DNA of 64,000 nt, taken from NCBI GenBank assembly GCA_022842845.1, contig JALHOT010000003.1, forward strand, positions 248,001 to 312,000. Reading direction: 5' to 3'. The position numbers and the translations under genes are program-made. The notes beneath the pieces are model-generated. The model saw only the letters and a program-made list of their open reading frames with translations. It made no database searches and was not told the origin of the DNA. This document shows positions 8,635 to 18,959 of this stretch, piece by piece (the stretch's first letter is position 1; the number at the start of each line of letters is the position of its first letter). Origin of the DNA: Cyclobacteriaceae bacterium. GTDB lineage: Bacteria > Bacteroidota > Bacteroidia > Cytophagales > Cyclobacteriaceae.

Positions 8635-10986
8635 TTATTCACTTCTTAAATTATCTGTAGGATTAGCCATGGCCGCTCTCACCACTTGAAACAAAATAAC
8701 CGAAAGCGTTACCATGACTAATCCCACACAGGTAAAAACAAAAATTGTATAATCTATCTCGGTGTGATAGGCATAGCCTTCCAGAAAATTTTGCATTAAG
8801 TAATACGCCAGAGGACAGCCTACCACCAGGGCTACACATGTCAATATCAAAAACTCTTTACTCATCATAGCAATGAGATTAGGTACGTTGGCACCCAATA
8901 CTTTTCGAATGCTGATTTCCTTCTTCTTTCGTTCGGTTGCGTAGGCTGCCAAACCCAACAGTCCTAATGAAGAAATGAGAATAGCCATGACAGTGAAGCC
9001 AGTAGCCAGTTTGCCTACCACTTTTTCTTCTCGATAAAGTCTGTCATAATGACTATCCAAAAAGCTATATTCAAATGGAAACTGAGGGCTAGCCACTTTC
9101 CATAATTTCTCCATTGAAGCCAAAACACTTTGTGTTCTACCTGGTTCCACTTTTACATAAAACCTTCCTGTCCACTGCGGGTAACACAAAATAACCATGG
9201 GATCGATGGCTTCATTTAAAGAACGGCCATGGAAATCTTCAACGATACCAACAATCTTTCCTTTCTTCCCCCATTGATCTGTCTCTAATCCGATGGGGTT
9301 TTCAACTCCCATTTGTTCTGCGAGCTTTCGGTTGATGATAACATTGGTCGTGTCTCCCATCTCTTCGGAAAAGAAACGTCCCTCTGCCAATTTAAAATTC
9401 ATCGTCTCCATAAAATCATACCCCACCACTAAGGTTCTTACATACAAACGGCTGTCTTCTGCTTTACCGGGCCATGAAAAGGAACTGTTCTGGTTCTGGA
9501 CTTGTACCAGGCTTTCGTTAGCAGTGGAGGCATGCATCACCCCTGGTATCTTACTGATTTCTGTAGTCATCACATTTAAATCCTTTACACCTCTGCCCGG
9601 GAAAACAACAACATTCTCTTTGTCGTAGCCCAGGTTCTTGGACTGGATAAAATCGATTTGCTTGTAAATAACAAGTGCACTCACCACCAGCACAACAGAA
9701 ATGGCAAACTGAAAGACCACCAAAGCTTTGCGCAGGGATGTTCCTTTTGCAGTAGCCACAGCACCTTTTAATGCGCCTATAGGATTAACGGCAGAGAGTA
9801 TCAATGCCGGATAAACACCTGCCATCAGACCTGATACTACTACAATGAATAAGATGGGTAATAAATAGGCAGGATCACCGTACTGAATACTGATTTGTTT
9901 TGATACTAAGTCATTAAAGAACGGAAGTACCAACTCTACTAAACCAAGTGCCAGCAACATGGATACGGAGGAAACCAATAAAGATTCCCCTATTAATTGA
10001 AGTGTGAGAGAAACTCGCTGGGCACCAATAGATTTTCGTACCCCAATTTCTTTATGCCTGATGGCTGCACGTGCAGTGGCCATATTCATAAAATTGATAC
10101 AAGCAACCAACAAAATAAAAATAGCAACCACACTAAAAATTTGCACATACTTTATCCTGCCGCTTACCGGAAACCCATTTTCGAAAGAGCCATATAAGTA
10201 GCGGTCAGCAAAGGGTTGTATGTAATACGTGAGGCGCTTTTGGTCCTCTTCCGTTAATTCCAATACCTTGGCTACATGGTCATTAATTTTCTTCTGAGTT
10301 TGTGCTACATTAAATGATTCATCTCTGAACTTAAAAAAGAGCGGGTAATCACTGTTGCCCCAATCCTGCGGACGATATTTTTTGTGAACATCAAAGTGGG
10401 CGATAAACTCAAACTGCAAACTCGATTGGTCTGTCACATCCTCCATTACCGCAGTAACCACTAAATCATTCTCAGATCTTACTTTAATTACTTTACCGAT
10501 TGGATCTTGATCGCCAAATAATTTTTGTGCCAGGCTTTCAGTAAGTACAATGGATGCAGGATTAGGCAAAGGATTAGTGGCATCGCCTGCTATCATCTTA
10601 TAACTAAAAATTTTAAAGAAATCCGGATCAGTGAAATATCCATTAGGCAAGAAGGTCAGGTCTTCATACTGAAAGAGCCGTGGACCATCGTTAGCCACTT
10701 TGGCTACATATTCAACTTCTGGTATACTGGTTCTGATTTCATCAGCCAAAGGCCCTGGAGTGACATGCCAGGTAATCGTTCCTTCCGGGTTGTTCAGGTT
10801 TAAAACGATATGATGAATCTTATCTATATCTTGATGAAAGCGGTCCTTTTGAAGTTCATCAGCCAACCATAAGTAAATAATAAATGTACAGGCAAGGCCA
10901 GTTGCCAGACCGGCTACGTTAAGAACAGAAAATAAGCCCTGACGGAAAAAACTTCTTACGGCTACAAAAAGGTAGTTTTTAAACAT
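8635..10986 (-). CDS. ABC transporter permease, FtsX/MacB-like periplasmic core domain
   Basis: Two FtsX-like TM blocks (FMNMATARAAIRHKEIGVRKSIGAQR; AYATERKKKEISIRKVLGA) and MacB-PCD regions. Confidence 0.9.
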   Translation of the reverse strand: MFKNYLFVAVRSFFRQGLFSVLNVAGLATGLACTFIIYLWLADELQKDRFHQDIDKIHHIVLNLNNPEGTITWHVTPGPLADEIRTSIPEVEYVAKVANDGPRLFQYEDLTFLPNGYFTDPDFFKIFSYKMIAGDATNPLPNPASIVLTESLAQKLFGDQDPIGKVIKVRSENDLVVTAVMEDVTDQSSLQFEFIAHFDVHKKYRPQDWGNSDYPLFFKFRDESFNVAQTQKKINDHVAKVLELTEEDQKRLTYYIQPFADRYLYGSFENGFPVSGRIKYVQIFSVVAIFILLVACINFMNMATARAAIRHKEIGVRKSIGAQRVSLTLQLIGESLLVSSVSMLLALGLVELVLPFFNDLVSKQISIQYGDPAYLLPILFIVVVSGLMAGVYPALILSAVNPIGALKGAVATAKGTSLRKALVVFQFAISVVLVVSALVIYKQIDFIQSKNLGYDKENVVVFPGRGVKDLNVMTTEISKIPGVMHASTANESLVQVQNQNSSFSWPGKAEDSRLYVRTLVVGYDFMETMNFKLAEGRFFSEEMGDTTNVIINRKLAEQMGVENPIGLETDQWGKKGKIVGIVEDFHGRSLNEAIDPMVILCYPQWTGRFYVKVEPGRTQSVLASMEKLWKVASPQFPFEYSFLDSHYDRLYREEKVVGKLATGFTVMAILISSLGLLGLAAYATERKKKEISIRKVLGANVPNLIAMMSKEFLILTCVALVVGCPLAYYLMQNFLEGYAYHTEIDYTIFVFTCVGLVMVTLSVILFQVVRAAMANPTDNLRSE

Positions 10987-11129
10987 AGCTATCTAATTAT
11001 GGATAGCATGCAATTCAAGAATGAAGCCAAGTATAGAAAGGCTTCAATAAGAAAAAATACAGTTTTAGAAGGCTTAGGTTTGTTCGAAAAATTCGAATGC
11101 GAACAAAAACGACCGCCAGCGGACAATCT

Positions 11130-12269
11130 TTAAACAGCTATGTTAACAAAAGAGGTAAGCTTTTCTACAGCTGTATCGATATCTTTTTCGGTATTATACT
11201 TACTGAAAGAGAAACGGATGGCTCCACGCTTAGAGTTAGGATACAAGGCTCCCAACACATGAGAACCTGTAGTAGCACCACTAGAACACGCACTACCACC
11301 TGATGCTGAAATACCCTGCAAGTCGAGATTGAAAAGCAGCATGTCATTCTCCTCTGACTCAGGGAGACTAACATTCAGCACTGTGTACAAACTTCTTTGA
11401 AGATTATCAGAGTCTCCGTTAAAGTCTACTCCAGGAATATTGGCTTTCAATTTTTCAATCATGCGCGACTTCAGTTTTGTAATGTACTGCTGATGCTCAT
11501 GCATTTCGCGGTAGGCAATCTCTAATGCCTTGGCGATACCGATAATACCATATACATTTTCAGTACCACCGCGCATGTTGCGCTCTTGCGCACCCCCATG
11601 GATAAACTGCTCAATCTTATGATCTTTCTGAATGTACATAAAGCCCACTCCCTTAGGACCATGAAATTTATGAGCAGCTGCTGTCATCCCACACACATGC
11701 AACTCCTTCATATTATGCGCATAGTGCCCCATCGTTTGTACCGTGTCTGAATGAAAGAAAGCTTTGTATTCTTTAGCCATTTCACCAACACGTTTTATGT
11801 CGAGCAAATTCCCAATTTCATTATTGGCATGCATCAGTGAAATCAACGCATTGGGGTATTGTTTCAATAAGGCTTCCAAATGAACCAAGTCTACATGACC
11901 CTTCGCATCCAGTTGTACATAATGCAATTGAATGGCACCTCGCTTAGCGAGGGTTTCTAATGTATGGGTAACCGCGTGATGTTCTATAGGTGTTGAAATG
12001 GCATGCTTGATACCATACGTTTGAGCCCCACTCACAATGAGCGCATTATCTGCTTCTGTACCTCCGGATGTGAAAATAATTTCACCCGGTGTGCAGTGTA
12101 ACAATTCTGCTATTTTCTTACGGCTCGATTCAATCGCGGCTCTTACCTTTCTTCCGTGTGCGTGCGTGGAAGAGGGGTTACCAAAATCTTCGAGCATGAA
12201 AGGTTTCATAGCCTCGAATACTTCAGGATCGAGGGCAGTAGTGGCTGCGTTGTCGAGGTAAATTCTCAT
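11130..12269 (-). CDS. Cysteine desulfurase (NifS/IscS-like)
   Basis: YLDNAATTALDPEVFEAM; FTSGGTEADN; AAHKFHGPKGVGFMY; SGGSACSSGATTGSHVLGAL. Confidence 0.92.
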   Translation of the reverse strand: MRIYLDNAATTALDPEVFEAMKPFMLEDFGNPSSTHAHGRKVRAAIESSRKKIAELLHCTPGEIIFTSGGTEADNALIVSGAQTYGIKHAISTPIEHHAVTHTLETLAKRGAIQLHYVQLDAKGHVDLVHLEALLKQYPNALISLMHANNEIGNLLDIKRVGEMAKEYKAFFHSDTVQTMGHYAHNMKELHVCGMTAAAHKFHGPKGVGFMYIQKDHKIEQFIHGGAQERNMRGGTENVYGIIGIAKALEIAYREMHEHQQYITKLKSRMIEKLKANIPGVDFNGDSDNLQRSLYTVLNVSLPESEENDMLLFNLDLQGISASGGSACSSGATTGSHVLGALYPNSKRGAIRFSFSKYNTEKDIDTAVEKLTSFVNIAV

Positions 12270-12298
12270 GATACTATTTATAAATCCTTAACTCAATA

Positions 12299-13687
12299 TT
12301 ACAAATTGGCAATACGCTTAATGTCATCGATGATACGCTGCGCCAAGGCATCTGCCTTTTTTTCATTTTGCGACTCTGCATATATACGAATGATCGGCTC
12401 TGTATTGCTCTTGCGCAAGTGCACCCATTCCTTCTCTGTTTCAAAATCAATCTTCACACCATCAATGGTATTCACCTTTTCTGATACGTATTTTTTCCTA
12501 ACCTCTTCCAACACCTTATCAACATTGATCTGAGGGGTTAATTCAATTTTATTTTTAGAAATAAAATATGCTGGATAAGTTTTGCGCAACTCAGAAGCAC
12601 TCATACCCGATTTTGCCAAATGTGTTAAGAATAAGGCAATACCCATGAGGGCATCTCTTCCGTAGTGCAGGTCACCAAAAATAACACCCCCATTACCTTC
12701 ACCACCGATCACTGCTTTTGTGTCCTTCATGGCAGTTACAACATTTACCTCACCTACAGCGGCTGCTTTGTACGTACCACCACGCTTTTCAGTCACATCG
12801 CGTAAAGCACGCGTAGAAGATAAGTTAGATACCGTATTGCCTTTACGTTTACTCAGCACATAATCAGCCACTGCTACCAAAGTATATTCTTCACCAAAAG
12901 GTTTTCCATCTTCCTGTACCAAGGCCAGCCGATCCACATCCGGGTCAACGATAATACCGAGATGACATTTCTCCGCTTTTACTTTTTTACAGATTGCTTT
13001 AATATTTTCTGGAAGCGGTTCCGGATTGTGAGGAAACTTTCCATTGGGTTCTGTGTACATGCCCACAATTTTTTTAACCCCCAAAGCCTTTAACAATTGC
13101 GGTATGGCAATGCCACCCGTGGAGTTAACGGCATCTACGGCAATTTTGAATTTTGCTTTTTGAATAGCCTTTACATCTACCAACTTATTTTTCAAAATCA
13201 GTGCGATGTGCTTTTTAATGTATGTGTCGTTGGATATATACTTACCCAGTTTGGTTATTTCTGCAAAATCAAAAGCCTCTTGCTCGGCAAGTTTTAGTAC
13301 CTCAGCACCATCTGCACCCGAAATAAATTCACCCTTTTCGTTGAGCAGCTTTAAAGCATTCCATTGAATAGGGTTATGACTGGCAGTTAAAATAATACCG
13401 CCCCCTGCTTTTTCAAGTGGCACAGCAATTTCAACAGTAGGTGTGGTTGATAAGCCAAGGTCGATCACATCTAAACCCAAACCTTGCAAGGTAGAAGTTA
13501 TCAGGGTGCTGATCATCTCACCAGAGATGCGCGCATCCCGACCAATCACTACTTTTTTACCATTGCGTGCTTTGATCCAGGTGCCAAAGGCAGCGGCAAA
13601 TTTTACTGCATCAATAGGGGTTAGATTATCACCGGGCTTGCCACCAATGGTGCCCCTGATGCCTGAAATAGATTTAATGAGCGTCAC
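12299..13687 (-). CDS. glmM: Phosphoglucosamine mutase
   Basis: SISGIRGTIGG; LTASHNPIQWNALKLLNEKGEF; IVDPDVDRLALV; GEGNGGVI; RKSNTEPIIRIYAE. Confidence 0.9.
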   Translation of the reverse strand: MTLIKSISGIRGTIGGKPGDNLTPIDAVKFAAAFGTWIKARNGKKVVIGRDARISGEMISTLITSTLQGLGLDVIDLGLSTTPTVEIAVPLEKAGGGIILTASHNPIQWNALKLLNEKGEFISGADGAEVLKLAEQEAFDFAEITKLGKYISNDTYIKKHIALILKNKLVDVKAIQKAKFKIAVDAVNSTGGIAIPQLLKALGVKKIVGMYTEPNGKFPHNPEPLPENIKAICKKVKAEKCHLGIIVDPDVDRLALVQEDGKPFGEEYTLVAVADYVLSKRKGNTVSNLSSTRALRDVTEKRGGTYKAAAVGEVNVVTAMKDTKAVIGGEGNGGVIFGDLHYGRDALMGIALFLTHLAKSGMSASELRKTYPAYFISKNKIELTPQINVDKVLEEVRKKYVSEKVNTIDGVKIDFETEKEWVHLRKSNTEPIIRIYAESQNEKKADALAQRIIDDIKRIANL

Positions 13688-13794
13688 AGAAAATCAGTTA
13701 AAATTTTCCGCAAATTAAGAAGAATAAATGGTTGTAATACGTATTGCTCAGCTCATGAATCTGGCGAGCAAACAGCTGCGACTAAAAGATGAGC

Positions 13795-14025
13795 CTATCG
13801 ACCAATTTTGGGCATCTCGGCCGGAGGGCCAGACGGACTGGCACAGGCATCGCCTTCGTTGATAGTTTTTCCGCAAAATCCACATTGAACCCCCTCCTTA
13901 TTCAGCCAGGGACTTTGTGAGGCACATGTGCCCCTGAACTCGCCATTCTTTAAAAAGATCAACCTGACAGACATTAATCCGAAAAAGAGAGCAAAAACTC
14001 CGAGGGTAAGCAGAAAAACAGTCAT
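13795..14025 (-). CDS. Small membrane-anchored Cys-containing protein
   Basis: MTVFLLTLGVFALFFGLMSVRLIF...CASQSPWLNKEGVQCGFCGKTINEGDACASP. Confidence 0.6.
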   Translation of the reverse strand: MTVFLLTLGVFALFFGLMSVRLIFLKNGEFRGTCASQSPWLNKEGVQCGFCGKTINEGDACASPSGPPAEMPKIGR

Positions 14026-14113
14026 GCTAATTGTGTTTTACGTAGTACGAATAGCGATTTTTACAAGCCTTGCAAAGATACAACCAAAGCAGCATTCAAT
14101 TAGTTTAACATCT

Positions 14114-14926
14114 ATGAAAAAACCTTATTCCACCCCCGACCTGAAACGCGAGGAAAAGCTAAATGCCTTTGACCGCCTGCTCACCGTGATGAATGAACTT
14201 CGGGAGAACTGCCCCTGGGATAAGAAGCAGACATTAGAGAGCCTGCGACACCTCACCATTGAAGAAACCTATGAATTGTCGGACGCCATTGTAGAAGGCA
14301 ACCTTGCCGAGGTGAAAAAAGAATTGGGTGACTTAATGTTGCACAATGTCTTCTATGCAAGAATTGCGCAAGAGCAAAATGCTTTTGATGTTGCCGATGT
14401 GCTGAATTCGATATGCGATAAGCTGATTGAAAGGCATCCGCACATTTACAGCGATGTAATAGCCGAAGATGAGGCCACCGTAAAAGCTAATTGGGAAAAA
14501 ATTAAATTAAAAAGCGGAAATAAATCCGTGTTAGAGGGTGTGCCTAAATCGTTACCCGCTTTAGTGAAAGCTATACGTATACAAGACAAGGCGAGGGGTG
14601 TTGGTTTTGACTGGGAAAAGAAAGAACAGGTGTGGGAGAAGGTTGAAGAAGAGATGCAGGAATTTAAGCAAGAGTTTAATGCTGTAGAGAAAGGAGCCAT
14701 CAATAAAGAAAAAGCCATGGCCGAGTTTGGTGACCTGCTTTTTTCGCTGGTTAATTACGCACGCTTTATTGACATAGATCCTGAAGAAGCTTTAGAACGC
14801 ACTAATAAAAAATTTATTAAGCGTTTTCAATACCTGGAAAGCGAATCGGCTAAAGACGGAAAGCAAATGGGCGAAATGACTTTGGCAGAAATGGATGAGT
14901 ATTGGAACAGGGCGAAAGAATTGTAG
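14114..14926 (+). CDS. mazG: Nucleoside triphosphate pyrophosphohydrolase
   Basis: LRENCPWDKKQTLESLRHLTIEETYELSDAI..KKELGDLMLHNVFYARIA; second MazG-like domain. Track start 13928 includes unlikely N-terminal extension; ATG 14114 preferred. Confidence 0.92.
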   Translation: MKKPYSTPDLKREEKLNAFDRLLTVMNELRENCPWDKKQTLESLRHLTIEETYELSDAIVEGNLAEVKKELGDLMLHNVFYARIAQEQNAFDVADVLNSICDKLIERHPHIYSDVIAEDEATVKANWEKIKLKSGNKSVLEGVPKSLPALVKAIRIQDKARGVGFDWEKKEQVWEKVEEEMQEFKQEFNAVEKGAINKEKAMAEFGDLLFSLVNYARFIDIDPEEALERTNKKFIKRFQYLESESAKDGKQMGEMTLAEMDEYWNRAKEL

Positions 14927-14951
14927 CCTTAACAATAGATAATAGGCAACA

Positions 14952-16196
14952 TTATTTAATCCAATTCCTACTCAAACTCCACTTCATGAGCGGGCCGCTC
15001 GTCATGCTGGTGACTAAAGCCATAATAACCAAAGACACGAATACTTTTTCGTTAATCAAACCATTCTCGAGGGCAATGAGTCCAAGGATTATTTCCATGG
15101 CACCCCGGGCGTTCATGCCAAAGCCTGCGGCTAGTGATTCCTTCCAATTAAAACCTCCTAACCTTGTTCCAACACCACTGCCAATAATTTTACCTGCAAA
15201 AGCAATGAGGATGATGGCAACAGTAAGCGGTAAATCGAAATTAGTGACAAAGTTTACCTTCAAGCCAATAGCCACGAAAAAGAGGGGAGCAAAAATGTTA
15301 TTAATAAATTGATGAATAATTTCTTTAGCACGTTCGCTCATGTGCTCTGAGTCACCCAAAGCTACACCAAAAATAAACGCACCGAATATCGCATGTATAC
15401 CAATGTACTCAGTGAAAGAAGCTGCCAAAAAACACATGGCTAATGAAAGTGACAGCAAACCACCCGGCCAGGCAAGCTTTTTGTTAATCCAAGGCAAAAT
15501 TCTATTCAGTAAACCTCGCCCTACGGTAAGCATAAGGGCTGTAAAGCCAACGGTGAGCATAATGGTTTGCCACAAAGAAATATTCTGATGGCTTTTACCG
15601 ATCATACTGAGCACTACAGAAAAAATAAGCCAACCTATTAAATCATTGATCATGGCTGATGAAATAACCAGCATGCCCATGCGCGTTCTGAAAATACCCA
15701 GGTCCATCAAAATGCGGGCAATGACGGGCAATGCTGTAATGGCCATAGAGGTACCCATAAACAAGGCAAAAGCCAGGTGATCGCCATTGGCAAAGCCGAA
15801 AAACTCAGGGAATACATAGGGGAAAAGAAAGCCTATGGCAAACGGAACAATCAAGCCCAAGGTACTGGTAAACAATGCCTGTCTTCCCTGTTGTAATACA
15901 ATGTGAAGGTCTACCTCCAGGCCTGCAATAAAGAGCAACATAACAACGGCTACCTGTACAAAGCCATCCAATACAATACCTGAAGATCCTGAGGGGAAAA
16001 TAACCTCAAACCATTCCGGTGAGAGCATCCCCAAAATAGTTGGTCCCAGAATAATACCCGCCACAATCTCCCCTACTACTGTAGGTTGCTTTAGTTTTCG
16101 TGCGATCTCTGCAAAGAGTCTTCCCATCATGAGCATCACCGCCAATTGCATGAGCAGTTTCATCACCTCCATTTGTGATAGCTTATCCATTGGCAC
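14952..16196 (-). CDS. Cation:proton antiporter (CPA2, KefB-like)
   Basis: LKQPTVVGEIVAGIILGPTILG; LFIAGLEVDL; SMAITALPVIARILMDLGI; GMNARGAMEIILGLIAL. Confidence 0.9.
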   Translation of the reverse strand: MPMDKLSQMEVMKLLMQLAVMLMMGRLFAEIARKLKQPTVVGEIVAGIILGPTILGMLSPEWFEVIFPSGSSGIVLDGFVQVAVVMLLFIAGLEVDLHIVLQQGRQALFTSTLGLIVPFAIGFLFPYVFPEFFGFANGDHLAFALFMGTSMAITALPVIARILMDLGIFRTRMGMLVISSAMINDLIGWLIFSVVLSMIGKSHQNISLWQTIMLTVGFTALMLTVGRGLLNRILPWINKKLAWPGGLLSLSLAMCFLAASFTEYIGIHAIFGAFIFGVALGDSEHMSERAKEIIHQFINNIFAPLFFVAIGLKVNFVTNFDLPLTVAIILIAFAGKIIGSGVGTRLGGFNWKESLAAGFGMNARGAMEIILGLIALENGLINEKVFVSLVIMALVTSMTSGPLMKWSLSRNWIK

Positions 16197-17055
16197 CCTC
16201 CTTTCTTTGAGATGGGTTTACAATTAATAAATTGCAGGGTAGATCTTGAAAAATGTATTCAAGGTCGTGTGTAAAGACACGATCGAGGAACCAGAGCTTT
16301 CGTGGAGAGGCCCCCACTATTAATAAATCAGTTTGCTTGCGCTCAGCAAATTTCGAAAGCTCAAATCCTGATTTACCAGAAAGTAATTTAATATTAACTT
16401 TTAATCCCTGGTGCGGAATAGCCTGCAGCATTTTCTCCACATTCTCTATCTCTGATTTTAGCAGGCGGTTGCGCACTTCATTGTATTCATCTTCACTGCA
16501 ATCATCAAGAGAAGCCATACTAAGTCCATACAACTTTACTTCTCTTACTATGTGTACCCAATTACTTTGATCAGCCTGCGCCATAGCACAAGCTGTCTTC
16601 AAAGCCTCCTCGACATACGCACTATCCTCTGCATTGACCACAATATTTTTAAAGGGATGAGGGCTGGCAGAAGGATTAGTAAGCATTAATACTGAGCAAT
16701 TTGATTTCCGCAAGATCTTCCTCGCCACCGAGCCAAGGTAGTGTTGCATAATATTCTCCTTTTTCAAAGCACCCGCTATCAATAAATCAACCTGCTCCTC
16801 TTTGCAGGCTTTTAAGATACAAGCTGCTGGCTCGCCTTGTTTCCACACAACTTTCACCCTATTTAAGTCGAGTTGATAGTTGGAGAGTAGTTTTCTGACT
16901 TTATCCTCTGCTTCAGAGGTTTTAGCACCAACATGCACCAATACTAAAGAGCTTTCATAAGCCAATACAAGGCGCAAGGCTTCAGCCATCATGGCCTCCA
17001 TACGTGGAGAAAAGGCAAGGGCCAGTCCAATCTTACGAAATTTTTGAAAGCTCAT
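16183..17055 (-). CDS. Universal stress protein (tandem USP)
   Basis: Two USP-like halves; overlaps antiporter start by 14 bp. Confidence 0.8.
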   Translation of the reverse strand: MSFQKFRKIGLALAFSPRMEAMMAEALRLVLAYESSLVLVHVGAKTSEAEDKVRKLLSNYQLDLNRVKVVWKQGEPAACILKACKEEQVDLLIAGALKKENIMQHYLGSVARKILRKSNCSVLMLTNPSASPHPFKNIVVNAEDSAYVEEALKTACAMAQADQSNWVHIVREVKLYGLSMASLDDCSEDEYNEVRNRLLKSEIENVEKMLQAIPHQGLKVNIKLLSGKSGFELSKFAERKQTDLLIVGASPRKLWFLDRVFTHDLEYIFQDLPCNLLIVNPSQRKEGANG

Positions 17056-17170
17056 GCTTCAAAAATAAACGAAAATCCAACAATTAAACGAATCGACATC
17101 GATTGCATCCGCTATTAATTGATTTTCCATCAAAATCTTGCACGCATTAAGCTTAGCCTGATTTGTCACA

Positions 17171-18511
17171 TTGTTACAATACCGGGCAAACTACTTTTGC
17201 CACGTGAATCTGAATCGTGTGAACTTCAAGAAAACCATCCGCAATCTCATTATTGGTGAGACAAACTACATCGAATCAAGAGGGCAGTACAAGCGCGCCA
17301 TGCTATCGGGCCAATTTGCTTTATTAGCTATATTGATCTTGCTGATCTATTTCTTTATAGAGATCATGATCAGAGATACAAATCTCCTTCTTGGAAGTGT
17401 TTATATCATACCTGTATTTTTTCTTGCTTATTCAATTTATTACCACCGAAAAGGACAACACTGTACAGCCAACTATTTTCTGTTACCCACCGTAAATATT
17501 GTTGTATACCTTTTAGCTTCAAGCGAGTCGCCTAACTCAGGCGCATTTATCTTTTTCTTACTTACAAGCATGGCCTCTTTTGCTGTATTTGACTATACCA
17601 TGCGCTTATGGTCTATTCTTTTCACAGCGTTTACCTACACCTTATTTGTACTGGCCTATTTTGTTGATTTTTCCTTTTTGCCGAAACGCGACTATTCACA
17701 AGATGAATTGTTATTAAGCGTCATCATTAATTTTTCAATAGGCTTGCCAACAGGGGCCATGATGGTATACCTGTTGATCAATCTTAATTACTATAATGAT
17801 ATGCAGTTAGTTCAAAACAACAAGCTGCTGATGAAGGCTAATAATGAATTAGACCGATTTGTTTATAGTACCTCCCACGATTTACGTGCGCCTCTCACAT
17901 CCCTGCTTGGCTTAATTAATATTGCAGAAAATAGTAAGGACCAGCAGGAAGCTAAACGCTACATGAACATGATGCGAGACCGGGTGGCTTCTCTTGATAA
18001 ATTTATCAAAGACATTACTGACTACTCGCGCAACAACAGACTGCATATTGGCAAGGAGAATATAAAGCTAGCCAATCTCGCTACCGAAGTATGGGAAACC
18101 CTTCAGTTTGCCCCCGAAGCACAAAATATCCATTTTGATCTTGACATTCCTGAAGATTTAGAAGTACTCTCTGACAGAAGTCGATTAACTATCATATTAT
18201 CGAATCTCATTTCAAATGCCATTCGTTATCACGATAAAACAAAAGCAGAGCGTTACATACGCCTTCGTGTACTCACAAGCGACTACGGATTTTATTTGAA
18301 GATAGAAGATAATGGTCAGGGTATTTCACCCGAATACCATCAGCGTATTTTCGATATGTTTTACCGCGCCAACGAAAAGTCGCAGGGCTCTGGTCTTGGT
18401 TTGTACATTGTAAAGGAAACGCTTGAGAAATTGTCTGGCTCAATTCACCTCGAGTCTGCTCCTGGCATCGGTTCAACATTCACCGTAAGGCTTCCCCTCA
18501 GAACTAATTAA
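17171..18511 (+). CDS. Membrane sensor histidine kinase (true start probably downstream of 17171)
   Basis: Several TM segments; DRFVYSTSHDLRAPLTSLLGLI (H-box), LISNAIRYHDK (N-box), IEDNGQGISPEYHQRIFDMFYRANEKSQGSGLGLYIV (G boxes). Confidence 0.9.
   Translation: MLQYRANYFCHVNLNRVNFKKTIRNLIIGETNYIESRGQYKRAMLSGQFALLAILILLIYFFIEIMIRDTNLLLGSVYIIPVFFLAYSIYYHRKGQHCTANYFLLPTVNIVVYLLASSESPNSGAFIFFLLTSMASFAVFDYTMRLWSILFTAFTYTLFVLAYFVDFSFLPKRDYSQDELLLSVIINFSIGLPTGAMMVYLLINLNYYNDMQLVQNNKLLMKANNELDRFVYSTSHDLRAPLTSLLGLINIAENSKDQQEAKRYMNMMRDRVASLDKFIKDITDYSRNNRLHIGKENIKLANLATEVWETLQFAPEAQNIHFDLDIPEDLEVLSDRSRLTIILSNLISNAIRYHDKTKAERYIRLRVLTSDYGFYLKIEDNGQGISPEYHQRIFDMFYRANEKSQGSGLGLYIVKETLEKLSGSIHLESAPGIGSTFTVRLPLRTN
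17192..17199 (+). promoter_or_regulatory. Candidate Bacteroidota -7 element TACTTTTG with TTG 18 nt upstream
   Basis: TTG-N18-TACTTTTG; matches TAnnTTTG pattern. Confidence 0.4.
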
Positions 18512-18959
18512 CAGGTTGATCGGTGATGGTCAATGTATTGCCCATCAAACTTGTTCTGTACTGCAAAAGAGGTCGCCAGGCGGGACCGCCAGTGGGGTTG
18601 CCATTGTCAAATCGAAAGGTTGAAGAGCAGCAGGCATCGTTCATAAAAAGACCTGATGGGTGTACGTTAACTGTGGCACAAGCATCTTGTGGTTGATAAG
18701 AGCAGGTACGGTCAAAAGCCAAAATGGTTATATTATCTAATCGATATAATATTAGTCCGCGGGTCGCACCTTCACTTAATGCCTTATAACCCCCTATTGA
18801 TTGTAATGGCGCGTAGGCTGGCAAAGCAATATTCAACTCAATAGTTTCAAAAGGAACGATAGGAATAGCATCATCGCTCAATTGTGGCTCGCAGGCCAAC
18901 AAGCCAATAAAGCCGATGATTAGAAGCTTCTTTAAAAAATTAAGATTTACCGTAATCAT
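18504..18959 (-). CDS. Putative lipoprotein with degenerate Rieske-like domain
   Basis: MITVNLNFLKKLLIIGFIGLLACEPQ lipobox; FDRTCSYQPQDACATVNVHPSGLFMNDACCSSTFRFDNGNPTGGPA. Track start 19097 lies inside the upstream CDS. Confidence 0.6.
   Translation of the reverse strand: MITVNLNFLKKLLIIGFIGLLACEPQLSDDAIPIVPFETIELNIALPAYAPLQSIGGYKALSEGATRGLILYRLDNITILAFDRTCSYQPQDACATVNVHPSGLFMNDACCSSTFRFDNGNPTGGPAWRPLLQYRTSLMGNTLTITDQPVN

Noticed and set aside
8635-10986. Track ORFs on the opposite strand of the FtsX-like permease (9293..9628, 9997..10197, 10004..10201, 10525..10803)
   Set aside because: Antisense to a strongly supported CDS, low-complexity composition, no recognisable domain
11079-11107. 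TTTGTTCG...CGAACAAA inverted repeat between the permease and the cysteine desulfurase
   Set aside because: 8-bp arms, 13-nt loop, no T-tract; could be terminator or operator but not distinguishable
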